From Bog-473 sp963728845 (GTDB taxonomy: Bacteria > Actinomycetota > Acidimicrobiia > Acidimicrobiales > RAAP-2), in assembly GCA_963728845.1 (NCBI GenBank), contig CAVSLS010000056.1:1-64000 (forward strand): 64,000 bases of DNA, in the 5' to 3' direction. The notes beneath the pieces are model-generated. The model saw only the letters and a list, made by a program, of their open reading frames with translations. It was not told the origin of the DNA and did not search any database. Both the position numbers and the translations under genes were made by a program. Within the stretch, counting starts at the first letter, position 1. Every line of letters begins with the position of its first letter. Shown here one piece after another: positions 52,838 through 61,381 of this stretch.

Positions 52838-53806
52838 ATGGACGCGCTCATCGAGGCCGACGGCCTCAGCAAGAAGTTCGGGAAGGTCCGGGCGCTGTCC
52901 GACCTCTCTCTCACGCTGCCGGCGGGAAAACCCGTGGCCATCCTCGGGCCCAACGGCGCGGGCAAGACCACGTTCATCCGCATGGTGGCGACGCTGCTCC
53001 AGCCCGACCGCGGGTCATTGCTCGTCGGCGGCCATGACGCCGTCCACGACCCGATGGCGGTGCGGCGCATGATCGGCCTGGCCGGCCAGTCGGCCGCGGT
53101 CGAAGAGATGATGACCGGCCGGGAGAACCTGGTCATGGTGGCCCGCCTCTACGGGCAGTCTGCCGGTGCGGCCAAGCAGAGCCGCGACGCGGATCCTCGA
53201 GCAGATGGATCTCGTGGAGGCCGCCGACCGCCAGATCCGGACCTATTCCGGCGGGATGCGCCGGCGGATCGACCTCGGGGCGAGCCTCGTCGGCTCCCCG
53301 CGCTCCTGCTCCTCGACGAGCCGACCACCGGGCTCGATCCGGGGAGCCGTAACGAGGTGTGGGACGGCATCCGAGAGATGAGCTGGGCCGGGACCGATGT
53401 CGTGCTGACGACGCAGTATCTCGACGAGGCCGATCACCTGGCGTCGTCCATCGTCATCATCGACGGAGGGCGCGTGATCGCCCAGGGCACGCCCGATGAG
53501 CTGAAGTCGCGGGTGGGTGCCGACATGGTCGAGCTGCACACCGTCGACCTGCTCACCATGCAGCGGGCGGCCGAGGTGCTCGGGTCGCTCGGCCTGGCCG
53601 AGCCGGCCACCGACCCGGCAACGCGGCGGTGCTCCATCGCCGCACCCAGCGGCTCGCGACTGCTGCCCATCGTCGTCCGGGCCCTGGACGACGCCGCCGT
53701 CCCCGTGGAGGACATCGCCCTCCGCCGGCCCACCCTCGACGAGGTGTTCCTCGCCTTGACCGGGCACGCCACGACCACCACGACTCCGAAGGAGGACGCA
53801 GCATGA
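52838..53806 (+). CDS. DrrA-type ABC exporter ATPase (two compensating frame breaks)
   Basis: About 322 residues. Walker A is ILGPNGAGKTTFIRMVATLL. Between a break near 53180 and another near 53295 the correct frame reads ATRILEQMDLVEAADRQIRT then YSGGMRRRIDLGASLVG, giving the ABC signature. Walker B follows as LLLLDEPTTGLDPGS, then TTQYLDEADHLASSI (Q-loop and H-loop side). The C-terminal domain typical of DrrA/daunorubicin-type exporters (RRPTLDEVFLALTGH) completes it. GAAAGGAGG precedes the ATG. The two opposed breaks in a short span are typical of indel error. Partner of the downstream permease (ATGA overlap). Confidence 0.9.
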   Translation: MDALIEADGLSKKFGKVRALSDLSLTLPAGKPVAILGPNGAGKTTFIRMVATLLQPDRGSLLVGGHDAVHDPMAVRRMIGLAGQSAAVEEMMTGRENLVMVARLYGQSAGAAKQSRDADPRADGSRGGRRPPDPDLFRRDAPADRPRGEPRRLPALLLLDEPTTGLDPGSRNEVWDGIREMSWAGTDVVLTTQYLDEADHLASSIVIIDGGRVIAQGTPDELKSRVGADMVELHTVDLLTMQRAAEVLGSLGLAEPATDPATRRCSIAAPSGSRLLPIVVRALDDAAVPVEDIALRRPTLDEVFLALTGHATTTTTPKEDAA

Positions 53807-54654
53807 CCATGGACCTGACTCTCGATCCGCCGCGCCAGGCGGGCGGCGGACGCACGGGGGCGGTGACGAACCAGGGAGCGTCGTATCTCGTCGCCTCGAG
53901 CCAGGTGGCCGGCCGGACGCTCAAGAAGTTCGTCCGCAGCCCGGCCCTGATCGTGGCGGGCACCGCCCAGGGGGTGCTCTTCCTCCTCATCTTCCGCTAC
54001 GTCTTCGGCGGGGCGATCGCCCACACCGGGAGCCTCAGCTACGTGGACTTCTTGGTGCCGGGCTTCGTCGTCACCGGCGTGCTCTTCCAGGGTATGAGCG
54101 CGGCGAGCGGCGTGGCCGACGACCAGGAGGGCGGGCTGTTCGACCGTCTGCGCTCCCTGCCCATCCGGCTCCTGTCCATCATCACCGGCCGGGTGGGTGC
54201 CGACTCGGCGCTCGTCGCCTGGGGCGTCGTGGTCATGACGGCGGTCGGCTTCGCCGTCGGCTTCCGGATCGGTGGGTCCGTCGGCGAGGCGCTGGCCGCG
54301 TTCGGCCTGACCATCCTCTACGGCTTCGCCTTCGTGTGGATGTTCATCTTCATGGGCCTGGCGGCCGGGAGCCCGCAGGCGGCGCAGAGCCTGTCGTTCC
54401 TCGTCTTCCCGCTGAGCTTCGTCTCCTCCGCCTACGTGCCGGTGGCGACGATGCCGGGCTGGATGCAGGCCTTCGCCACCAACCAGCCCATGACGCAGAT
54501 GATCAACACGGTGCGCCTGCTCACCGGCGGTCCCGCGGCCCAGCAGCTGCTCGGGCACTCGCTGTCGTACTACCTGGTGCCCTCGTTGTTGTGGACGGCC
54601 GGGCTCGTCGTGGTCTTCGCGCCGCTGGCGGTCAGGAAGCTCAAGAGTTCGTGA
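53803..54654 (+). CDS. ABC-2 type exporter permease (DrrB-like)
   Basis: A 283-residue permease with six hydrophobic helices (first LIVAGTAQGVLFLLIFRYVF, last LLWTAGLVVVFAPLAV). It carries LVPGFVVTGVLFQGMSAASG and FDRLRSLPIRLLSIITGR, landmarks of the ABC-2/DrrB family. It pairs with the overlapping ATPase gene to export a hydrophobic compound; the substrate is unknown. It ends one base from the convergent nuclease gene. Confidence 0.9.
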   Translation: MTMDLTLDPPRQAGGGRTGAVTNQGASYLVASSQVAGRTLKKFVRSPALIVAGTAQGVLFLLIFRYVFGGAIAHTGSLSYVDFLVPGFVVTGVLFQGMSAASGVADDQEGGLFDRLRSLPIRLLSIITGRVGADSALVAWGVVVMTAVGFAVGFRIGGSVGEALAAFGLTILYGFAFVWMFIFMGLAAGSPQAAQSLSFLVFPLSFVSSAYVPVATMPGWMQAFATNQPMTQMINTVRLLTGGPAAQQLLGHSLSYYLVPSLLWTAGLVVVFAPLAVRKLKSS

Positions 54655-54655
54655 C

Positions 54656-56165
54656 TCAGCGGCGGTCGAACGGCTCGTCCGGCGGCTCGCCGCTGCGCAG
54701 GACCGCATTGACGGCCTGGCGCAGGCGCTCCTGGGCGTCGATCATCCAGTCGATGTAGAACGCGTAGTCCTCGACCGTGGTGACCTCGCCCTCGCTGTAG
54801 TCGGCGATGCGGTAGGCGCCACGGTCGGGGAGGCGCTCCCACGACAGTGGGCCGCCGTAGACCGACTCGACCAACGGCCGCTGCGATTGGAGGACCTCGA
54901 ACTGTGCGGCGCTCGCCTCGGCGGAGCCGAGGTCGACGTAGAAGTCGGAGCGCAGCCGGCCGCCGGCCGCGAAGGCTAGCCCGTAGTGGGTGCCCTTGAT
55001 GGGGGAGGGCAGCGTGATGAAGTTCTGCGCCGGCAGGGTGGACATCTGGGTCCAGTGGCCGTGCTCGACGCGGACCTTCTCGAGCCAGCGCGACCAGTAG
55101 TCGCGGTAGAGGGCACCCTTGCCGCCGTGGAGCGGCCCGGCGAGCTCGACGAGCGTCCATCCGGCGGGGTCGCGCCACCACTGCGTGCCGAACCAGTCGC
55201 GCGTGACCCCGGTGGCCTGCTCGACGATGTGGCGCACGAGGCTCGCCGGCGTGTACACCGTCTTGTCGACGTCCCACACCAACGGGGCGTTGAGGTTGTT
55301 CTGCCAGTATGCGGTCCGGCGGCGCCGGGTCGGCGTGCAGCCACTCCTCGAGCTGGCTCCGCATGTCGAAGCTGAGGTCGCTGCGGGGGCTGAGGGTGAA
55401 GATCGTCCCGTCCGCCACCGTCTCGGCCGTGACGAGCCGCCGCACGGTGCTGGCGTCCTGCACGCGCCGGCGGGACTCGGCCATCTCCTTGGCCAGCTGG
55501 CGCTCGGGGCTGATGGTGAATTCCTCGATCTCGCGCAGCGGATACAGCTGGCTCACCGAGATCATTGGCACGTTGCCACTGCCCAGCTGCCCGTAGACGT
55601 AGGAGCGGAAGGCACTGATCTGGACGAGGGAGATGTCGAGGCCCATCTCGCTGAGCCAGACGACGCTGGCTGTGACGACGGGTGAGAAGTCCCGGGCGAG
55701 CAGGACGATGCGCGGACGCCGGAGCGACTCCTGCGAGAGGTCGGGGGCGTGCGCCTGGAGGTCGGCCAGCGCCTCCTCGGGCGTGACGGGCATCTGGCGC
55801 CGGGCCTGGAAGCGGGCGTAGTGGTCGGCCAGCGTCTCAGGGAGGGTGCGGCTGGCCATGGCGGCGTACTTGATGGCATTGACCTCGGTGTCCGGGGTGC
55901 GGCCGCTCTTCAACTCGCCGATGACCAACCGCCCGTCGGCCCCCAGGCCGAGCACGGTGATGCGGTCCCGGCCCCCTCCGGCCGGACCCGGCAGTCCGTC
56001 GAATTCGAAGGTGATCACCTTGACGGCGGGACCGAGGATGGCGGGATTCGAGAGCACCCATTCCTGGAGATCCGCGCGTTCCTCGAGGCCCGCCTCTTCC
56101 AGCGAGATCATCTGCGCCGGCATCGCGACGGATCCGGCCACTGTGAAGAGCATCTCTTCCGCCAT
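54656..56165 (-). CDS. NucS/PD-(D/E)XK-like nuclease with C-terminal DUF4268 (one frame break)
   Basis: About 502 residues. The N-terminal part has LEERADLQEWVLSNPAILGP and ITVLGLGADGRLVIGELKSG, R, a PD-(D/E)XK-type core with E-x-K, like NucS/EndoMS. The frame changes near 55305 (EEWLHADP to RRRTAYWQNNLNAPLVWDVD). The C-terminal part is DUF4268-like: FVYIDWM-type end, GTHYGLAFAAGGRLRSDFYV and DLGSAEASAAQFEVLQSQRP. DUF4268 proteins often occur as stand-alone restriction or defence nucleases. It sits alone between an exporter and an amidase. Cellular role is inferred. Confidence 0.75.
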
Positions 56166-56394
56166 GTGCCTGGGACAGGGTATGACAAACCGTTGTTGGA
56201 GCGCAGGTATCAAAAGTCACAGAAAGGGTCAACGGAACCCCAAAACTCAAGGCCAGAGGAATGGTGCTTGCCGACGCGTCGCCACCGGTGCGCCGTTTCG
56301 TGCGGGCAGAGGTTGCAGTCGAATTGCGACCTGGTTGCGACCCAAGACCCGTGACGCGGAATGCCGAAGACGGAAGAGGCGCGGAACGTCTGGC
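56166..56394. promoter_or_regulatory. AT-richer gap before the nuclease gene
   Basis: A 229-bp gap between the nuclease start and the amidase stop, less GC-rich than its neighbours. It contains AACGGTTTGTCATACCCTG on the minus strand ahead of the nuclease ATG, where CATACC may serve as a -10. No clear hairpin or repeat was found. Confidence 0.35.
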
Positions 56395-57808
56395 TCAGGA
56401 GGGGGCGCCGGGCGCCACCAAGGGCCACGGTCGCTCGAGTTCGACGATGCGGGCCAAGTCGAGCAGCAGCTGCTCGGCGTGCCGGCGCCCGATGATCTGC
56501 AGAGAGACCGGCAGGCCGTCGACCAGCCCGATGGGGATCGCGACCGCCGGGTGCCCGGTCGTGTTGGCGGGGATGGTCAGGGCACCGTTGTTCCCCACCG
56601 CGGCCTCGAACCCGTGTTCCGCGATGAGGTCCACCCCGTCGATCGTCGTCGGCATCGGCCCCTGCGCGCCGAAGGCCACGTCGGGGTTCGTTGCACAGAC
56701 GATGAAATCGACCTGTTCGAAGATCTGCGCCGTCTGCACGATGATCTGCCGGCGGAAGGCCTCGATGTTCTTGGCGGTGTCGAGGTTGTAGTGGTTCGTC
56801 GCGATGTTGGCCGCCAGCATGATCTCGGGCGTGAGCTCGGACTCGCAGCCGGGGTACAGGTCACCCAGGCCGACGAGCAGGCTCGCCGTGCCGGCGAGGG
56901 CCCACTCCAGGCCGCCCCGTGGGAGCCCGATGGGCACGTCGACCCGCTCGAGCCCGGCGTCCTTGATCAGCAGGTCCGCCGCCTCCTCGACCTTGTCCCC
57001 CACGGCGGAGGCGACAATGGCCGCACCCAGGTCGACCGACACCGCCACCCGCCTGCCCCGCACCTCCTGCTGGCCGAGGCCGGCCTCCCAGCCCTCGACC
57101 CGTGGAAGCGACGAAGGGGTCGTACTCGTCGCCGCCGTTGCAGACGTCGAACCAGCGGGCGGTGTCGCGCACCGAGCGCGACAGGCACCCGAGGACGGCG
57201 GTGAGGGGCTCGATCTCGGTCTTCGGTCCCTTCGGGATCCGCCCGAACGTCGACTTGAGGCCGAAGAGACCGGTGAAGCCGGCCGGGATCCGGATGGAGC
57301 CGCCGCCGTCACCGCCCGTGCAGATCGGCAGGAGCCCGCCGGCGACCGATGCGGCCGAGCCCCCGGAAGAGCCGCCGGGTGTGCGCTCGAGGTCGTAGGG
57401 GTTCGACGTCGCACCGTGCAGGCGGGTGTAGGTGCAGTTGATGCCACCGAACTCCGACGCCGTCGTCTGGCCGACCAGCACGGCACCGGCCGCCCGGAGC
57501 CGTGCCGTCATGGTGGCGTCGTAGTCCGCGATCCGGTCCTTGAACACCAGCGACGCCTCGGTCTGCGGCCAGCCCTTGACCGGGTCGAGCTCCTTCATGC
57601 CGACGGGCACCCCGCCGAAGGGCAGGTTGACGTCGGCGCCGGCCGCCGACTCCCGCGCCCGCTCCTCGTCGACGAAGCAGACGGCGTTGAGCTTCGAGTC
57701 GGCGATCGACGCCAGCGACCCCTCGAGGGCCTCGGTGGGCGAAATCGTCCCCTCCCGGAAGGCGTCGACGAGGGAGCAGGCGTCGCCGAGCCATGGATCT
57801 CCCGTCAC
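56395..57808 (-). CDS. Amidase-signature family hydrolase (one frame break)
   Basis: About 471 residues from GTG 57808. The Ser-Ser-Lys triad is Lys in FGGVPVGMKELDPVKGWPQT, the first Ser in DLERTPGGSSGGSAASVAGG and the nucleophile Ser in TGGDGGGSIRIPAGFTGLFG. A frame change near 57105 joins EYDPFVAS to LPRVEGWEAGL. The C-terminus (PVSLQIIGRRHAEQLLLDLA) is complete. Amidases cut carboxamides; the substrate is unknown. It lies between the nuclease and an ABC exporter. Confidence 0.85.
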
Positions 57809-57875
57809 GGTCAGGAGGCTACCGAACGACCAGGACGCGGCGCCGCCTGCCACCGCGTCCCCTTGCTACTCGTTG

Positions 57876-58733
57876 CTACTCCGTCGTCCGCTTCTTGAAG
57901 AAGTGCGCCGCCAACGGGGCGGCCAGCCCGATGATCACCACCGACCAGATCAGCGACGCCTCGATCGGGTGCTGCATGGGCCAGGCATGGATCACCCCGG
58001 CGGGGTTCGGGTTGCCCCACAGCACTCGCGTCCCGGCGCACACCGCACTCACCGGGTTCCACTGGGCGATCGCCTGCAGCCACCCGGGCATGTGCTGGGT
58101 GGGCACCATGGCGTTGGAGACGAAGGCCAACGGGAAGAGGACGATGAAGCCGAAGGAGGCGGCGGACTCCGGGCTCTTGGCGTTGAGCCCGACGCAGGCA
58201 GCGACCCACGTCAGTGCGTAGGCGAAGAGGATCACCAGGGCGAAGCCGCCCAGGACCGAGATGTCGTTGGCCCCCGGCCGCCAACCGACGGCGAGCCCGG
58301 TCAGCCCCACGATGAGCGCGCAGAGGAGCGAGGTCAGCAGATCAGCCATGGAACGCCCGACCAGGACGGCCGAGCGCCACATCGGCAGGGCGCGGAAGCG
58401 ATCGATCATTCCTTCGTGCAGGTCCGTGCTCAGTCCGACGGCGGTGCCCATGACCGAGGTGACCAGGTTCAGGGCCAGGATCCCTGCCAGGAGGTAGTCC
58501 ACGTAGCTCCCACCTCCGGGGAGGGCGATGGCGCCGCCGAAGATGTAGACGAACAGCACCGTGAAGAGCACGGGCTGGATCGTCACGTCCGACAGCTGCA
58601 TCGGCTCCCGCGCGATGTGCACGAGATTGCGTCGTGTCATCGCCCAGATGTCCGAAAGTGAGCCGAACACGGCCCCGGACGAGCGGGAGCGATCGACCCC
58701 GACCGGTGTCCGCGTCAGCGTGGTCGTCGTCAT
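57876..58733 (-). CDS. ABC-2 type exporter permease (DrrB-like)
   Basis: A 285-residue permease with six hydrophobic helices after a polar N-terminus. It carries SGAVFGSLSDIWAMTRRNLV, then VDYLLAGILALNLVTSVMGT, DRFRALPMWRSAVLVGRSMA and FPLAFVSNAMVPTQHMPGWL, the DrrB pattern. The C-terminal PLAAHFFKKRTTE gives a basic tail. It overlaps the ATPase gene by 4 bp (ATGA). Paralogue of 53803-54654 but with clearly different sequence, so the two exporters are not recent copies. Confidence 0.9.
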   Translation of the reverse strand: MTTTTLTRTPVGVDRSRSSGAVFGSLSDIWAMTRRNLVHIAREPMQLSDVTIQPVLFTVLFVYIFGGAIALPGGGSYVDYLLAGILALNLVTSVMGTAVGLSTDLHEGMIDRFRALPMWRSAVLVGRSMADLLTSLLCALIVGLTGLAVGWRPGANDISVLGGFALVILFAYALTWVAACVGLNAKSPESAASFGFIVLFPLAFVSNAMVPTQHMPGWLQAIAQWNPVSAVCAGTRVLWGNPNPAGVIHAWPMQHPIEASLIWSVVIIGLAAPLAAHFFKKRTTE

Positions 58734-59776
58734 CCGCGCACTCCTTCCAGCTCGTGACGGCCGCCGCCGTCACTGCCGGGATCCGCCGCCGCAATCGCAC
58801 GATCCCCGACCCCGTCGACCCCATCCTCGTCGTCCCCTTCGATGTGCCCGCCGGTGAGCGAGAAGAACACGTCGTCGAGCGACGGCTGGCGCACCTCGAT
58901 GTTGTCCACCAGCACTCCCGCCTGGTCGAGCGCCCGTACGACCGAGGTGGCCAGGCCCGGTGCGGCGTCCACTCCGGCACTCAGGTGCCGGCCGTCTTCA
59001 CTCACGTGGACCGGACCGGCGACCAGCGGCGCCATCGCGCCAACCGCCTCGGGGTGCGGGGCCGGGAGCGTGACCTCGACGCGGGCGCTCCGGCTCGCCT
59101 CCTTTAGCTCCTGGGGGGTGCCGTTGGCGATGACGAGCCCGTGGTCCACGACGACGATGCGGTGGGCCAGTGCGTCCGCCTCCTCCAGGTACTGCGTGGT
59201 CAGCAGTACCGTGACCCCTTCGCCGAGCAGCTCACGGATGGCGTCCCACACACGCTGCCGGCTCGTCGGGTCCAATCCCGTCGTCGGCTCGTCCAGAAAG
59301 AGAACAGGGGGTCGCGTCATCAGCGACGCGGCCAGGTCCAGCCGCCGGCGCATGCCGCCCGAGTAGCCCTTGAGGATCCGGTCGGCGGCGTCGGTCAGCT
59401 CGAACTGGGCGAGGAGCTCGGTCGCCCGGGACTTCGACGCGGCTCGGCCCATGTCAGAGAGCTCGCCCACCAGCACCAGGTTCTGGCGCCCGGTCAGGAG
59501 CGGATCCAACGTGGCGTCCTGGGCGGCGACGCCGATGTGGCGCCGTACCTCACCGGGGTGCTTCGCCACGTCGATGCCGGCCACCGTGCCCCGTCCCGAA
59601 TCGGGCAGCGCCAACGTGGTCAGGATCCGCACGGCGGTCGTCTTTCCCGCCCCGTTCGGGCCGAGCAGCCCGAGGATCGTGCCGGCGGGGACCGAGAAGC
59701 CGACCCCGGCCAGGGCCTGGGTCTGGCCGTAGCGCTTCGTCAGCCCCTCGGCCTCGATCATCAGCTCAGGTCCCAT
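58730..59776 (-). CDS. DrrA-type ABC exporter ATPase
   Basis: A 348-residue ATPase without frame breaks. Walker A is LLGPNGAGKTTAVRILTTLA, Q-loop QDATLDPLLTGRQNLVLVGE, signature YSGGMRRRLDLAASL, Walker B VLFLDEPTTGLDPTSRQRVW, and H-loop TTQYLEEADALAHRI. The C-terminal DrrA-type domain (VRQPSLDDVFFSLTGGHIEG) is present. It energises export of a hydrophobic or antibiotic-like compound with the permease. It is divergent from the TetR gene across an 86-bp region with two candidate operators. Confidence 0.95.
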   Translation of the reverse strand: MGPELMIEAEGLTKRYGQTQALAGVGFSVPAGTILGLLGPNGAGKTTAVRILTTLALPDSGRGTVAGIDVAKHPGEVRRHIGVAAQDATLDPLLTGRQNLVLVGELSDMGRAASKSRATELLAQFELTDAADRILKGYSGGMRRRLDLAASLMTRPPVLFLDEPTTGLDPTSRQRVWDAIRELLGEGVTVLLTTQYLEEADALAHRIVVVDHGLVIANGTPQELKEASRSARVEVTLPAPHPEAVGAMAPLVAGPVHVSEDGRHLSAGVDAAPGLATSVVRALDQAGVLVDNIEVRQPSLDDVFFSLTGGHIEGDDEDGVDGVGDRAIAAADPGSDGGGRHELEGVRG

Positions 59777-59783
59777 GGCTTCC

Positions 59784-59801
59784 CTACCTGTCGGTCAGTA
59801 G
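59784..59801. promoter_or_regulatory. Candidate TetR operator near the exporter start
   Basis: CTACCTGTCGGTCAGTAG: CTAC and GTAG pair perfectly around a 10-base centre, 7 bp before the exporter ATPase start. The core ACCTGTCGGTCAGTAGA matches the second site (59836-59852) at 13 of 17 positions, so the same protein may bind both. Confidence 0.6.
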
Positions 59802-59830
59802 ACTCTCCGGCTAGAGGCATGGTAGGAGCT

Positions 59831-59850
59831 TACTTACCTGCCGTCAAGTA
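59831..59850. promoter_or_regulatory. Candidate TetR operator before the tetR start
   Basis: TACTT and AAGTA (perfect 5-bp arms) flank a 10-base centre, TACTTACCTGCCGTCAAGTA, 13 bp before the TetR start. Location in the divergent gap and similarity to 59784-59801 are those expected of an autoregulated TetR-exporter pair. Confidence 0.6.
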
Positions 59851-59862
59851 GAGTTGAGGCGA

Positions 59863-60525
59863 ATGTCCCAGACCGCGGCGCACGCAGACCCAGATCACGC
59901 AGACCCAGATGAAGAGGCCCTTCTCGGCAGCGTCGCAGAGCCGGGCCCGGGCGTGGCCCCCGCGGCCGACCCGACCCCCGACACCCGCCAGCGCATCCTC
60001 GATGCGGCCCTCGACCTCTTCATCGAGCAGGGCTTCGATGGGACCAGCCTGCGGCAGATCGCCGAGCAGCTGGGTGTCACCAAGGCGGCCCTCTACTACC
60101 ACTTCGAATCGAAGGACGACATCCTCATGGCGCTGCACCTGCGCCTCCACGAATTCGGCAAGGAGTCGTTGCGCAGGATGGGAGAGGGCCCGGTCACGCT
60201 CGACCTGTGGGGCGAGCTTCTCGACGAGATCGTCGACCAGCTGCTGGCCCAGCGCAAGATCTTCCTCATGCACGAGCGGAACCAGGCCGCCCTCGAGAAG
60301 CTGCACCGCAAGGATCACGACGCCGAGCACGAGGATCTCCAGAATCGCTTCCGCACGGTGCTGGCCGACACCCGGGTGCCCTTGGAGGACCGGGTGCGCA
60401 TGGCCGCGTCATTCGGCGTGGTGTTCTCGAGTCTCTTCCTCTCCGGCGACGCCTTCTCCTCGACGACGGACGAGGAATTGGCGGGCATGCTCCGCGCCGT
60501 GATCCGCAACGTCCTGCGAGGATGA
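59863..60525 (+). CDS. TetR-family regulator, probable repressor of the divergent ABC exporter
   Basis: A 220-residue regulator from ATG 59863. An acidic low-complexity lead (DPDHADPDEEALLGSVAEPG) precedes the HTH (about residues 46-90: RQRILDAALDLFIEQGFDGT, SLRQIAEQLGVTKAALYYHF). The C-terminal ligand domain contains EFGKESLRRMGEGPVTLDLW. The divergent DrrAB-like genes and two matching operator-like dyads between them point to repression released by an exported drug or metabolite; this is inference from layout. Confidence 0.9.
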   Translation: MSQTAAHADPDHADPDEEALLGSVAEPGPGVAPAADPTPDTRQRILDAALDLFIEQGFDGTSLRQIAEQLGVTKAALYYHFESKDDILMALHLRLHEFGKESLRRMGEGPVTLDLWGELLDEIVDQLLAQRKIFLMHERNQAALEKLHRKDHDAEHEDLQNRFRTVLADTRVPLEDRVRMAASFGVVFSSLFLSGDAFSSTTDEELAGMLRAVIRNVLRG

Positions 60526-60577
60526 CGGGACCGGTTCCACCGGGCCCGAATCAGACCGCCTGGCTACAGTTCCTCCG

Positions 60578-61369
60578 GTGACCGAAACCTCGACCACCTC
60601 GGCGCATCGGCGCCCCTTCACGCTGAGCATCGACATCGGCGGCACCGGCCTCAAGGCCGACGTTCTCGACAAGGACGGCGTGTTCGTGGCCGACCGGGTC
60701 AAGATCGCCACCACCTACCCCATGCCGCCCGACCGTTTGGTCGAGCAGCTCACCGGCTTGGCGGACAAGCTCCCCACGGCCGACCGAACCTCCGCCGGCT
60801 TCCCGGGCATGGTCCGCAGCGGTGAGATTCTCAGCGCACCGCACTTCGTGACCGAGAAGGGCCCCGGCAGCACCGTCCTTCCCGAACTGATGAAGGCGTG
60901 GTCCGGCTTCGATCTGGCCCAGGCGCTGGCGCACTCGATCGGCAAGCCCTGCCGTGTCGCCAACGACGCCGACGTCCAGGGCCTCGCAGTGGTGCAGGGC
61001 CAAGGCTTCGAGGCGGTGATCACGCTCGGCACCGGTGTGGGCACGGCCTTCTTCATGGGCGGCCGGCTGTTGCCCCACCTGGAGTTCTCCCACCTGGAAT
61101 TCCGCAAGGGCGAGACCTTCAACGAGCACCTCGGGGAGGCGGCGCGCAAGAAGACCGGCGACGACAAGTGGAACGGGCGGGTGCGCAGGATGATCGCCTA
61201 CTTCAATGCGCTGACATTCTTCGACCATCTCTACATCGGCGGCGGCAACGCGCAGCGCATCAACCGGCGCGACCTCGGCGAGGTACTGGAGCGGATCACC
61301 GTCGTGGACAACACGGCGGGCATCCTCGGGGGGATCAAGCTCTGGGACGAGTCCCATATCGCCGTCTGA
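60578..61369 (+). CDS. ROK-family kinase, probable polyphosphate glucokinase
   Basis: A 263-residue sugar kinase. The phosphate-binding motif is LSIDIGGTGLKADVLDKDG, with TSAGFPGMVRSGEIL, VANDADVQGLAVVQGQGFEA (catalytic Asp) and VITLGTGVGTAFFMGG. Length and the LDKDG and GFPG features match actinobacterial polyphosphate glucokinases (PpgK), which phosphorylate glucose with polyP. The canonical polyP-site lysines cannot be checked. GTG start. The P450 gene follows 12 bp downstream on the same strand. Confidence 0.8.
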   Translation: MTETSTTSAHRRPFTLSIDIGGTGLKADVLDKDGVFVADRVKIATTYPMPPDRLVEQLTGLADKLPTADRTSAGFPGMVRSGEILSAPHFVTEKGPGSTVLPELMKAWSGFDLAQALAHSIGKPCRVANDADVQGLAVVQGQGFEAVITLGTGVGTAFFMGGRLLPHLEFSHLEFRKGETFNEHLGEAARKKTGDDKWNGRVRRMIAYFNALTFFDHLYIGGGNAQRINRRDLGEVLERITVVDNTAGILGGIKLWDESHIAV

Positions 61370-61381
61370 AAGGGGATCGCC

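Noticed and set aside
53160..53310. Programmed frameshifting in the ABC ATPase
   Set aside because: There are two opposed breaks with no slippery heptamer or pseudoknot, and many unrelated genes show the same kind of break; indel error is simpler.
56210..56428. A 72-codon minus-strand ORF in the gap before the nuclease
   Set aside because: It begins within the amidase, has no ribosome site and no recognisable pattern.
59873..59908. Short direct repeat CGCAGACCCAGAT within the TetR N-terminus
   Set aside because: It simply encodes the low-complexity HADPDHADPDE lead and shows no dyad or link to the operators.
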